Position numbers and translations under genes: made by a program
Shown: positions 1 through 6,827 of the stretch, piece after piece
How the letters are laid out: every line of letters starts with the position of its first letter
Numbering within the stretch: the stretch's first letter is position 1
Source of the DNA: Bacillota bacterium
GTDB taxonomy: Bacteria; Bacillota_I; Bacilli_A; MOL361; Turicibacteraceae
Assembly (NCBI GenBank): GCA_003486705.1
Contig: DNGE01000008.1
Coordinates: 42,608 to 54,859, forward strand
Length of the DNA stretch: 12,252 nucleotides
Direction: 5' to 3'
The notes under the pieces: model-generated
What the model saw: only the letters and a program-made list of their open reading frames with translations
Databases searched by the model: none
Told to the model about the DNA's origin: nothing

Positions 1-540
1 GAGTCGTTTGATGTCATTGTAATGGATATTATGATGCCAGAACTTGATGGCTTTTCGGCAGTTAAAGAAATTAAAAAGAAACTAGATTGTCCGATTATTA
101 TGTTGTCTGCACGCGGAGAGGAATATGATAAAATTCATGGCTTTGAAATTGGGATTGATGACTATGTCGTTAAGCCTTTTTCACCAAAAGAGTTAATGAT
201 GCGAATTCGTGCCATTATGAAGCGTAGCGAACGTACAGTACAACATGATACATTTGTGATCCGTTCGTTAAAAGTTGATTTTACAGCACGAAAAGTATTG
301 ATTGATACAGATGAACTAACTTTATCGCCCAAAGAATTTGATTTGCTATTTTATATGATTAAAAATCAAAATATTGCCTTAACGCGTGAACAATTGATTA
401 CACAAGTATGGGGCTATGATTACTATGGCGATGATCGAACGTTAGATACGCATATTAAACAGTTAAGAAAACAATTGAGAGATTATGCATCTTGTATTGT
501 GACACTTCGTGGCATTGGCTATCGTTTTGAGGTCAAATAA
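1..540 (+). CDS. OmpR/PhoB-family response regulator (5' end outside window)
   Basis: DNA-binding response regulator of a two-component system; phosphorylation by the kinase encoded just downstream would control promoter binding. The reading frame is open from base 1, so about 179 C-terminal residues are visible and the first part of the receiver domain is missing. The receiver shows the phospho-acceptor Asp in VMDIMMPELDG (visible residue 9), the Ser of MLSARGEE, and the Lys of VVKPFSPKEL. A winged-helix effector domain fills roughly visible residues 80-179, with LSPKEFDLL, a DDRTLDTHI recognition-helix region and RGIGYRFE. The stop lies 1 nt before the kinase start, so the two genes form one operon. 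The specific signal cannot be told from sequence. An attractive but unproven target is the phased repeat array before the polyphosphate operon downstream. Confidence 0.96.
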   Translation, partial: ESFDVIVMDIMMPELDGFSAVKEIKKKLDCPIIMLSARGEEYDKIHGFEIGIDDYVVKPFSPKELMMRIRAIMKRSERTVQHDTFVIRSLKVDFTARKVLIDTDELTLSPKEFDLLFYMIKNQNIALTREQLITQVWGYDYYGDDRTLDTHIKQLRKQLRDYASCIVTLRGIGYRFEVK

Positions 541-541
541 G

Positions 542-1906
542 ATGAAGAAAATAAAAATAAAGTGTAAGAATAAGTTGAAAAGTTTAAAACTAAAATGGAA
601 AGTGTTTGCCTATCTACTTGGATTTTGTGGGATATTTATCACAATTTTATGGACGTTTCAAGTTTTATTCTTAGAAGAATTTTATATTCAGGTGCGAAAA
701 GTAGAAGTTAATAAAGCGATTGATGCAGTAAATGAAACGTTTATGACTGATGAAATGTTTACCGTTATAAATGATTTAGCGCAAAATCAAGAAATATTTG
801 TAACGATTCTAGATAGCTATAATAATGTGTTATACGGTGAAGCAATGAGCAGTAGATTTGAGCACCTCTATCAAATAAACTTACCCCAAAATAATAAAAA
901 TAAGCAACAAACAATTCGCTTTAATCAAACGTTGATTACAGAAGATGGGGTTCAATATGAGCTGTATTTTAATGCTTTATTATCACCCGTAGCAGCAACA
1001 GTCTCTACCTTAGGTGTTCAATTACTATATATCACAGTTATTATGATTATTTTCTCAATTATTTTGGCTCTCTTTATTGCTAAACGAATTTCAAGTCCCA
1101 TTGAACAGTTAAATGAACGCGCTAAAGCATTGGCAAAGGGGAATTATGAACCGACATTTAATGGAATGGGATTTAAAGAAATTAGTGAACTTTCTGATAC
1201 CTTAAATTACACGACTGCGGAATTATCAAAAGTTGAAAATTTGCGTAAAGAATTAATTGCGAATATTTCCCATGATTTACGAACGCCGCTCACCCTCATT
1301 ACGGGTTATGCTGAAATGATGAGAGATTTACCAGATGAGAATAATGTTGAAAATGCCCAAATCATTATTGATGAAACAACACGTCTAACGACACTTGTAA
1401 ATGATTTGTTAGATTTATCGAAGTTGCAATCGGGTGCGTTGCAACTCAGTTTGTCTACTTTTAATTTTACAGCAAGTATTAAAAGTGTAATAAAACGAGT
1501 GAATGAACTAGTCAAAAAAGAAGGATATCATATTGAATTTCAGTATGAAGAAGAGTTGACGATTTTAGCTGACGAAGTTAAATTATCACAAGTCTTCTAT
1601 AATTTACTAATCAATGCGATTCATTATACGGGGCCTGAGAAAAAAGTCGTTGTCGTTCAAACACAGCACGATCAACAAGTGAAAATCCAAGTCATAGACT
1701 TTGGAGAGGGAATTGAAGAATCACAATTACCTTATATTTGGCAACGTTATTATAAAATAGATAAAACACACAAACGAGCAATTGCTGGAACAGGAATTGG
1801 ATTATCCATTGTGAAGCAAATTGTAGAGCTTCATTCAGGGCAGTATGGCGTAAATTCAAAAGTAGGAGAAGGTAGTACGTTTTGGTTTAGTGTTCCACAA
1901 CAATAA
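542..1906 (+). CDS. Membrane sensor histidine kinase
   Basis: Partner kinase of the preceding regulator; 454 aa from ATG 542. A longer in-frame start at 509 lies inside the regulator gene, whereas 542 has GAGGT at 528-532 about 9 nt upstream, so 542 was chosen. Layout: basic N-terminus, membrane segment about 21-43, extracytoplasmic sensor domain about 44-155, second membrane segment about 158-180, HAMP linker about 181-233, and a HisKA domain with NISHDLRTPLTLI (phospho-acceptor His244). The HATPase domain has an N-box FYNLLINAI (Asn354/Asn358), a G1 box DFGEG (386-390) and a G2 box GTGIGLS (416-422). All catalytic motifs are intact, so it should be an active kinase. The extracellular domain has no motif I recognise, so the stimulus is unknown. 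Confidence 0.95.
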   Translation: MKKIKIKCKNKLKSLKLKWKVFAYLLGFCGIFITILWTFQVLFLEEFYIQVRKVEVNKAIDAVNETFMTDEMFTVINDLAQNQEIFVTILDSYNNVLYGEAMSSRFEHLYQINLPQNNKNKQQTIRFNQTLITEDGVQYELYFNALLSPVAATVSTLGVQLLYITVIMIIFSIILALFIAKRISSPIEQLNERAKALAKGNYEPTFNGMGFKEISELSDTLNYTTAELSKVENLRKELIANISHDLRTPLTLITGYAEMMRDLPDENNVENAQIIIDETTRLTTLVNDLLDLSKLQSGALQLSLSTFNFTASIKSVIKRVNELVKKEGYHIEFQYEEELTILADEVKLSQVFYNLLINAIHYTGPEKKVVVVQTQHDQQVKIQVIDFGEGIEESQLPYIWQRYYKIDKTHKRAIAGTGIGLSIVKQIVELHSGQYGVNSKVGEGSTFWFSVPQQ

Positions 1907-1946
1907 CATATTAAAAAGCAGGTTAATTGCCTGCTTTTTTAATATG
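1907..1946 (+). terminator. Rho-independent terminator after the two-component operon
   Basis: AAAAAGCAGG (1913-1922) pairs with CCTGCTTTTT (1930-1939) around a 7-nt loop. Pairing extends outward through CATATT/AATATG with one bulged T. The T-run follows directly, and the A-run on the other arm could make it work in both directions. It begins right after the kinase stop codon and separates this operon from the polyphosphate genes. Confidence 0.88.
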
Positions 1947-1971
1947 TTTATTTTATAGTCAAGTCTCATAA

Positions 1972-2008
1972 TGTTAAGATTCTGTTAAATATTCACAATT
2001 TACTCACA
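1972..2008 (+). promoter_or_regulatory. Phased direct repeats resembling a Pho box (PhoP/PhoB-type operator)
   Basis: TGTTAA occurs at 1972-1977 and again at 1983-1988, exactly 11 bp apart. TTCACA (1992-1997) and CTCACA (2003-2008) form a second pair, also 11 bp apart. On the minus strand the first pair reads TTAACA-N5-TTAACA, which matches the known Bacillus PhoP half-site TT(A/T/C)ACA with its usual 5-bp spacing. Direct repeats of about one helical turn are the normal binding pattern of OmpR-family regulators. A weak -10-like CATAAC (2007-2012) lies downstream and no good -35 is visible, which fits an activator-dependent promoter. The assignment to PhoP rather than to the neighbouring regulator is inference. 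Confidence 0.5.
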
Positions 2009-2074
2009 TAACACACAAGAAATCAACAAATGCATTGTGTAAGATACAAGTATACAAAGCAAGGAGGTAATGAA

Positions 2075-2872
2075 ATGGTTATTCAGACATTTAAACGACA
2101 TGAAAAAAAATACTTAATCACACAGGCACAATATTATGCATTATGTGAAAAGATTAAACCTTACATGGATGATGATCCGTTTTGTAAAGAGAATGGATCG
2201 TACACCATATACAATATTTATTATGATACACCAAATCATGATGTTATAAGACACTCTGTTTCAAAGCCTCACTATAAAGAGAAATTAAGGTTAAGAAGTT
2301 ATAAGGTGCCTAACAGTTTGGATGAATTAGTCTTTTTAGAACTAAAAAAGAAAATTGATGGGGTTGTCAGTAAACGCCGAGTCACCCTAACGCTTCAAGA
2401 GGCTTACGATTTTGTTGATAAAGGCATTAAACCAGTCGGGAAAAATGAACTTAATCGACAAGTGATTGAAGAAATTAGTTATTTTTTAAAAATAAATCCT
2501 GTCTCTCCTAATGTCTTCATCCGATATGAACGAAACGCTTATTTTTCAAAAGAAGATAGTCAATTTCGATTAACATTTGATCGAAATATGCGTTCACGAC
2601 GAGAAAATGTCGGGATTGAAAATGGGGATTATGGCAATTTGCTTCAACGTCCTGATCTGTTGTTGATGGAAGTGAAAATATTAGGGTCAATCCCTATCTG
2701 GTTTACTTCTATTATGTCTGAATTAAACATTTATCCATCACGTTTTTCAAAATATGGGACAGAGTATGAACAGTTCTGTAAAAATAATCAAGAACGTATC
2801 ATTGACTACTCATATCTAAAAGGCAAATGTGAGGCGAAACCACTAAAACCATTAATGAATATTAATTACTAA
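2075..2872 (+). CDS. VTC-domain polyphosphate polymerase
   Basis: Predicted to make inorganic polyphosphate from nucleoside triphosphate, by analogy with the catalytic VTC4 domain of yeast. It is 265 aa from ATG 2075, chosen because AAGGAGGT (2061-2068) sits 6 nt upstream; the longer in-frame start at 2030 lacks such a site. The whole protein is a VTC tunnel domain with its basic and acidic landmarks in order: R8/E10/K12 with Tyr13, YYDT (49-52), KEKLRLRSY (68-76), FLELKKK (87-93), KRR (100-102), IRYER (149-153), MEVK (198-201) and SRFSKYG (222-228). No membrane segment or SPX domain is present, so membrane association probably comes from the DUF4956 protein encoded 11 nt downstream. Bacterial VTC proteins are known as polyphosphate-polymerase-domain proteins; activity here is inferred. 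Confidence 0.9.
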   Translation: MVIQTFKRHEKKYLITQAQYYALCEKIKPYMDDDPFCKENGSYTIYNIYYDTPNHDVIRHSVSKPHYKEKLRLRSYKVPNSLDELVFLELKKKIDGVVSKRRVTLTLQEAYDFVDKGIKPVGKNELNRQVIEEISYFLKINPVSPNVFIRYERNAYFSKEDSQFRLTFDRNMRSRRENVGIENGDYGNLLQRPDLLLMEVKILGSIPIWFTSIMSELNIYPSRFSKYGTEYEQFCKNNQERIIDYSYLKGKCEAKPLKPLMNINY

Positions 2873-2883
2873 GGAGAGAAAAA

Positions 2884-3564
2884 ATGAACCAACATGTATT
2901 TTCATCAATTTTATCGGATTCTTTTACATTAGGCGATACGCTATCAGTAATTTTTTCAGCTATTATTTTAGGTCTTGTAGTTAGTTTTGTTTACATGAAG
3001 ACACATAAAGAAGAAGGTTATTCAGCAAGCTTTGTGGTAACACTTATTATGTTACCAGCCATTATTGCGATGATTATTTTATTAGTAGGTAACAATGTCG
3101 CAAGAGCGTTCAGTTTAGCAGGTGCCTTCAGTTTAATTCGATTTAGAAGTGCGCCAGGGACAGCAAAAGACATTGCTTATGTGTTCTTTACCCTAGCAGT
3201 TGGACTTGCTTGTGGTATGGGGTATATCGTGTACGCAGCTATATTTGCCATTATCTTATGTATCTTAATGGTTGTGTTAACATTTGTGAAATACGGAAGT
3301 CCAAAACATACACCAATGACAGTAAAGATTACAATTCCAGAGAACTTGAACTTCCAAGGTGTGTTTGATGAGGTGTTTGAAAACTATACACAAAGCTATA
3401 AGTTAATTCGCGTTAAAACGACTGATTTCGGCGCCTTGTTTGAACTTGTTTATCATATTCAATTAGATGATGATAAATCACAAAAAGAATTTATTGATAA
3501 TCTTCGATGCCGAAATGGAAATTTAAATATTACATTAACGTTAAGAGAAAATGATCAAATATAA
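2884..3564 (+). CDS. DUF4956 integral membrane protein, partner of the VTC protein
   Basis: 226-aa membrane protein translated from ATG 2884 with AAGGAGAG (2872-2879) just upstream; the site begins at the last base of the preceding stop codon, so the two genes are tightly coupled. Four hydrophobic segments lie at about 18-38, 48-69, 97-113 and 115-135, followed by a soluble tail of about 90 residues. The family signature RFRSAPGTAKDIA (86-98) lies before the third segment. DUF4956 proteins are commonly encoded next to VTC-domain polymerases in bacteria, but to my knowledge their molecular role is not established. A membrane anchor or channel for the polyphosphate chain would be a natural analogy to the membrane parts of the yeast VTC complex; this is inference. 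Confidence 0.88.
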   Translation: MNQHVFSSILSDSFTLGDTLSVIFSAIILGLVVSFVYMKTHKEEGYSASFVVTLIMLPAIIAMIILLVGNNVARAFSLAGAFSLIRFRSAPGTAKDIAYVFFTLAVGLACGMGYIVYAAIFAIILCILMVVLTFVKYGSPKHTPMTVKITIPENLNFQGVFDEVFENYTQSYKLIRVKTTDFGALFELVYHIQLDDDKSQKEFIDNLRCRNGNLNITLTLRENDQI

Positions 3565-3726
3565 CATGAGACCTTCAATATAAGAAGAAGACCTTGACAT
3601 GAGAAAGTAGCGGGGAAACTGTATCAATCTCCCTGTCGTATAGCAAACAGTAGCAAACGTAAAAATACACGCCGTAAATAAAGACTGTGAAAAGGTCTGA
3701 CCAAGCAAAGGTGTAGCGAAACTAAA
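3565..3726 (+). other. Unexplained repeat-rich untranslated stretch, possible structured 3' UTR or small RNA
   Basis: No credible ORF lies between the DUF4956 stop and the terminator. Visible structure: ACATGAGA at 3564-3571 and 3597-3604; AGACCTT at 3569-3575 and 3589-3595, either of which can pair with AAGGTCT at 3692-3698; ACAGT (3647-3651) that can pair with ACTGT at 3618-3622 or 3684-3688; TAGCAAAC at 3641-3648 and 3651-3658, echoed by TAGCGAAAC at 3714. The long-range 7-bp pairing with further pairings inside suggests a folded RNA ending in the terminator at 3727. I do not recognise an Rfam-type family; tmRNA, SRP RNA and the c-di-GMP riboswitch were considered and did not fit. Confidence 0.35.
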
Positions 3727-3766
3727 AACTAGGCACGAGCTGAAATAGCTCATGCCTAGTTTTTTA
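3727..3766 (+). terminator. Strong Rho-independent terminator of the polyphosphate operon
   Basis: A 15-bp stem with a single C/A mismatch: AACTAGGCACGAGCT (3727-3741) with AGCTCATGCCTAGTT (3747-3761), loop GAAAT, followed by a run of T. It ends transcription from the polyphosphate operon, or from a separate small RNA, just before the promoter of the XRE/TPR gene. Confidence 0.92.
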
Positions 3767-3783
3767 TTAGGTCCGAAACCGTT

Positions 3784-3812
3784 TTTTCATTGCTTAAAAA
3801 TCGTGATATAAT
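3784..3812 (+). promoter_or_regulatory. SigA-type promoter of the XRE/TPR regulator gene
   Basis: TTTTCA (3784-3789), a 17-bp spacer and a perfect TATAAT (3807-3812), preceded by TG one base upstream (extended -10). The promoter covers the in-frame ATG at 3790, which rules that codon out as the start and supports the ATG at 3844. The predicted leader is about 25 nt. Confidence 0.8.
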
Positions 3813-3843
3813 AAATGAAAATCTATGTGTTAGGGGAACGAAG

Positions 3844-5088
3844 ATGTTTGAAAATAGTCAATTAAATCAAAAAGATCAGTTAGCTATATTGGGGTCGCTA
3901 ATAAAAATTAATCGAATAAAACAAAACATGAGCCAACAAGCCTTATGCGAGGGTGTTTGTGTGCCTTCGTATTTAAGTAAAATAGAAAACGGTGAAATTG
4001 TTCCAAGTCTTGGGTTAATCAGCGATTTGTTTGAAAACTTAGGCATTTTGTATCGGGATGAACAGGAATTTATTGAAGATAAACAGCAACAAATCGAACA
4101 GTTTTATGAAGAATTAAACTTTAGCGGATTTGGTAAATCAGAACAAATTTATAAGTCGTTGTCATTAGAAGAAGAGGATTTGATACACTCACCGCTAATC
4201 ATTGATTATTATTTAATGAAATTTGCCTATTATTGTGCCACATTGCATCGGAAACAATTTGAATCTGCGCAAACCATATTAAAGTTAGTTCTAAATCGAC
4301 TCACACCTAAACAACGTCATCGGTATTATTTTTATCATGGAATTGATGAGTTATTTATCAATTCTAATTTTGATATAGCCAAGTCATATTTTATTTCATC
4401 AAATCAATATAACATATCAGGAAATAGCTTGCATTTTTTAGGTCTTACTGCCTATATGCAAGGAAGCTACTTTGAAGCCATTGAGAGACTACAACAAGCC
4501 CAACAACGTTACATTGAAGAAGGAAATCCTGTAGCGATGGTTCATTCATTTGAGTGTTTAGGGCTTTTGAGTTATAAAATAGGAAGTTTAGAACGTGCAC
4601 TCAACTTACTCCAAAAAGCAAGCAATTATGCAAAGAAGTTAAATCGCACCGATTTAATGACGATGCCCTTATGTGCGATGGGGTATTTATATTTAAAAAG
4701 TGAAGCGTTTGAACAAGCACATGTCTGTATTCAAAAAGCGCGTGAAATTAAGCAACAAATTCAGTTACCGTGGTCAGATCTTGAAATCATTGAATTCTTA
4801 CATGCAGAAATAATAGCAAAACTAAATGGGGCCTCGACTATGGAGTATGAACTAAATCAGTGCTTGAATCTAGAGGAGAAAACTAAAGTTGGCATCCAAT
4901 TGCTGCAAACTTGCTATCGCATAAAAAATACACAAACTGAAATAGAATCGCTCTATCAGGCCTATAAACAACTACCAGGCATCAAATTATATTTAGATGA
5001 AATGGTGAAAGATGCGATGTTGAGTTATTATATTCAAGCACGAAAGTACAAAGAGGCGTGTCTGTTGAAAGAACCTACTTCTAATTGA
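3844..5088 (+). CDS. XRE-family HTH regulator with TPR-type C-terminal domain
   Basis: 414-aa cytoplasmic regulator with AGGGGA (3832-3837) as ribosome binding site. An XRE helix-turn-helix covers about residues 16-70, with MSQQALCEGVCVPSYLSKIE as the turn and recognition region and the usual IENGEIVPS after it. The rest is all-helical and TPR-like; repeat-type segments include LHFLGLTAYMQGSYFEAIERL, HSFECLGLLSYKIGSLERALN and LCAMGYLYLKSEAFEQA. This HTH-TPR arrangement is shared with peptide-sensing RRNPP regulators (PlcR, NprR, Rgg type) and with non-peptide relatives, so peptide control is possible but not shown. No convincing secreted pheromone ORF lies downstream. It stands alone on its own promoter, and its 3' end is partly duplicated in the following intergenic region. 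Target genes are unknown; the MFS gene downstream is a candidate. Confidence 0.88.
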   Translation: MFENSQLNQKDQLAILGSLIKINRIKQNMSQQALCEGVCVPSYLSKIENGEIVPSLGLISDLFENLGILYRDEQEFIEDKQQQIEQFYEELNFSGFGKSEQIYKSLSLEEEDLIHSPLIIDYYLMKFAYYCATLHRKQFESAQTILKLVLNRLTPKQRHRYYFYHGIDELFINSNFDIAKSYFISSNQYNISGNSLHFLGLTAYMQGSYFEAIERLQQAQQRYIEEGNPVAMVHSFECLGLLSYKIGSLERALNLLQKASNYAKKLNRTDLMTMPLCAMGYLYLKSEAFEQAHVCIQKAREIKQQIQLPWSDLEIIEFLHAEIIAKLNGASTMEYELNQCLNLEEKTKVGIQLLQTCYRIKNTQTEIESLYQAYKQLPGIKLYLDEMVKDAMLSYYIQARKYKEACLLKEPTSN

Positions 5089-5255
5089 GAATTGTCCAAC
5101 CAACAATAAAACATCGTATTGACTGCGAGAATGAGAAAAGGTCAGTTAAATACAAAGAAGTATGACTGTTGAAAGAACGTCCTTCAAATTGAGAACTGTT
5201 TTCTCAGTTATAAAGCGCATGACTACTGGCACAATGAGCCTAAAGTTGAGAAAAA
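5047..5255 (+). repeat. Decayed copies of the regulator gene's 3' end
   Basis: Copy 1 (5047-5095) covers the last 13 codons and the stop of the XRE/TPR gene. Copy 2 (5151-5199) matches it at 41 of 49 positions without gaps; in the same frame it reads YKEV-stop-LLKERPSN against YKEACLLKEPTSN. A third, weaker copy is visible around 5211-5255, sharing AAAG, ATGACT and TTGAGAA in order. The 5089-5361 interval otherwise has no convincing gene: a 33-codon ORF (5162-5263) spanning copies 2 and 3 and a 13-codon ORF (5131-5172) both lack good ribosome binding sites. Confidence 0.6.
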
Positions 5256-5357
5256 TCCCCTAAAAAATAGTGATTACGTGTTTTTTTAGAGCGTCAATTT
5301 CCCAATGTTGAGGGGATGAATAACGAACTTAGATTCGCTATAATAAGCCTGAGGTGG
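5255..5357 (+). promoter_or_regulatory. Promoter and leader of the MFS gene with a flanking inverted repeat
   Basis: A perfect TATAAT lies at 5339-5344 with only a weak -35 (TGAATA, 5317-5322, 16-bp spacer). The ribosome binding site GAGGTGG (5351-5357) follows at once, so the leader is very short. An inverted repeat ATCCCCT (5255-5261) / AGGGGAT (5311-5317) brackets the AT-rich DNA upstream, and its right arm abuts the -35 position. A poor -35 beside an inverted repeat is compatible with a regulated promoter, but no bound factor can be named. Confidence 0.5.
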
Positions 5358-5361
5358 GAAA

Positions 5362-6651
5362 ATGAAGAAATTATTTAAAAATCGAAACTTTTTGTTGTTG
5401 TTTAATGGGGCACTTGTTTCAAGTATCGGGGATGTATTATTTAACTTTGCCATTGGTTTATATATTTTAGATCTCACGCATTCCGCGTTTCAACTATCGC
5501 TATATGGTATGGTTGGAAGCGTGACATGGCTGCTCATATCACCTCTTGGCGGGGTGTGGTGTGACCGAATCGATCGCGTTAAAATTATTTATATCACAGA
5601 TTTGATTCGAGGCATCACCATGCTTTTTTGTGGGTTTATGATGATGAGCAGTCATCATCCTGGGATTATTATGACTACTTTGTATCTAACAGCTGTTATC
5701 ATTTCAATTAATGGTTCATTGTTTGGACCTGCTTCACAAGCGTTAATTCCGATGGTTGTTACTAAAGAGGACTTAATTCATGCCAATTCACTAATGTCAT
5801 TGATGTACAATGTAAAAGATGTGTTTGGGATGTTACTAGCTGGTGTCATGTTTGCATTAGTGGGACCAGTGGCGATTGTCTTTTTAAATGGCATTTCATA
5901 TTTATTATCAGGATTAACAGAACTTTTTATTAAAGTGAACAACAACGGTGATTCAATGAATGGTATTAAGCGTAATATGCTGAGTGAACTGTTAGATGGG
6001 TTTAAATATATTATGGCTAAGAATAGTGGCATTGTCGTTATCTTAGTCTTAATGAATTTAAAAAACCTTGCATTAGGCCCGATTCATTCTGTGTTATTGC
6101 CGTATTTACTAAATGAACAAATGGGTTCAAATGAAATGGATTTATCGATTATTTACATGTGTGGTGCGTTAGGTGGAATACTTGGATCACTCATCGTCTC
6201 AAAAGGCCTGGTAAATCAAAAACTATTCGCAACAATTAAGCAGTCCTTTTTAATCTTACTGCTATGTATGATTGCACAATGTGGTAGCTTCTTATTGTTT
6301 GATGTTCAACTTGCCAGTTATGGTTTGGTATTTTTTATATTTAGTCTGACGTTCATTTTATCGGGTGTCATTGGCATTGTCTTTTATGTACCATTGTATA
6401 CAATGCTTCAAAAAATGGTGGAACCGCTGTATTATGGACGTGTCATGGCACTGTTTACAATGTTATCTGCTATCTCGTTGCCAATCAGTACGATGATGGG
6501 AGGGATAGTCATTGATTTCTTAGGGGTAGTAGCACTCTTTGTCATTTGTTGCAGTATTTTAGCATTAGCGTTGTGTTACCTTGGATTAGTTAAAGATAAA
6601 CTAATGGGAACGTCCATGGATTCTCAAAAGTCAGTAGCTATTAATTCATAG
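5362..6651 (+). CDS. MFS transporter, efflux type (MFS_3/MefA-like)
   Basis: 429-aa polytopic protein with about 12 hydrophobic segments along its whole length, typical of the major facilitator superfamily. The loop between segments 2 and 3 carries the conserved motif-A pattern GGVWCDRIDRV (63-73). The start SSIGDVLFNFAIGLYILDLT and the overall length resemble the MFS_3 group, which includes macrolide (Mef) and enterobactin (EntS) exporters; drug or small-molecule proton antiport is the likely reaction. Substrate cannot be read from sequence. ATG 5362 is preceded by GAGGTGG at ideal spacing. The gene has its own promoter and its own terminator. It sits downstream of a same-strand XRE/TPR regulator, which may or may not control it. 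Confidence 0.88.
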   Translation: MKKLFKNRNFLLLFNGALVSSIGDVLFNFAIGLYILDLTHSAFQLSLYGMVGSVTWLLISPLGGVWCDRIDRVKIIYITDLIRGITMLFCGFMMMSSHHPGIIMTTLYLTAVIISINGSLFGPASQALIPMVVTKEDLIHANSLMSLMYNVKDVFGMLLAGVMFALVGPVAIVFLNGISYLLSGLTELFIKVNNNGDSMNGIKRNMLSELLDGFKYIMAKNSGIVVILVLMNLKNLALGPIHSVLLPYLLNEQMGSNEMDLSIIYMCGALGGILGSLIVSKGLVNQKLFATIKQSFLILLLCMIAQCGSFLLFDVQLASYGLVFFIFSLTFILSGVIGIVFYVPLYTMLQKMVEPLYYGRVMALFTMLSAISLPISTMMGGIVIDFLGVVALFVICCSILALALCYLGLVKDKLMGTSMDSQKSVAINS

Positions 6652-6655
6652 AGAA

Positions 6656-6685
6656 ACACCAAGTCTTGACGGCTTGGTGTTTTAT
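6656..6685 (+). terminator. Terminator after the MFS gene
   Basis: ACACCAAG (6656-6663) pairs with CTTGGTGT (6673-6680) around a 9-nt loop, followed by a T-rich tail. It starts 5 nt after the MFS stop codon. Confidence 0.88.
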
Positions 6686-6761
6686 TTATCTCGTATTTGG
6701 TAAGAAATATTAGGTTGCATGGTGTGTGATGAAACTTTCATAGTGAAAAGATTAGGTTTTA

Positions 6762-6770
6762 TGATATAAT
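6762..6770 (+). promoter_or_regulatory. Extended -10 promoter of murI
   Basis: TGATATAAT gives a perfect -10 hexamer (6765-6770) with the extended-10 TG dinucleotide. No clear -35 is visible at 16-18 bp, which the extended -10 could offset. The predicted leader to ATG 6828 is about 50 nt and contains GGAGGA at 6815-6820. Confidence 0.68.
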
Positions 6771-6827
6771 TTAAAAAGGATTAAATCCAATATAAAGGGA
6801 TATTTAATGTTGTTGGAGGATTCTACT

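Noticed and set aside
1306..1515. Minus-strand 69-aa ORF inside the kinase gene
   Set aside because: Antisense shadow of the HisKA region, with no ribosome binding site or known motif.
3641..3698. tmRNA tag-like or c-di-GMP riboswitch-like sequence (repeated GCAAAC/GCAAAG)
   Set aside because: No tRNA-like ends or ALAA tag for tmRNA, and the conserved GEMM blocks and tetraloop receptor are not present in order.
3641..3722. CRISPR-like short repeats (TAGCAAAC)
   Set aside because: Repeats are only 8 bp, irregularly spaced and not accompanied by cas genes.
3541..3753. Minus-strand 70-aa ORF across the intergenic stretch
   Set aside because: It starts inside the terminator hairpin, has no ribosome binding site, and its composition is an accident of the AT-rich repeats.
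3790..3843. 18-codon N-terminal extension of the XRE/TPR protein
   Set aside because: It overlaps the -10 promoter element and has no ribosome binding site; ATG 3844 has both promoter and SD at correct distances.
5131..5172. 13-codon ORF (MRKGQLNTKKYDC) downstream of the XRE/TPR regulator as a signalling peptide
   Set aside because: No ribosome binding site, no hydrophobic signal segment and it overlaps a decayed repeat; nothing supports a pheromone gene.
5162..5263. 33-codon ORF with an internal repeat as a small gene
   Set aside because: Poor ribosome binding site and no promoter; the internal repeat follows from the duplicated DNA. Kept only as part of the repeat observation.
5260..5289. 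A/T hairpin CTAAAAAA...TTTTTTTAG as terminator of the XRE/TPR gene
   Set aside because: The stem is almost entirely A-T with a 13-nt loop and would be too weak; no convincing terminator was found for this gene.
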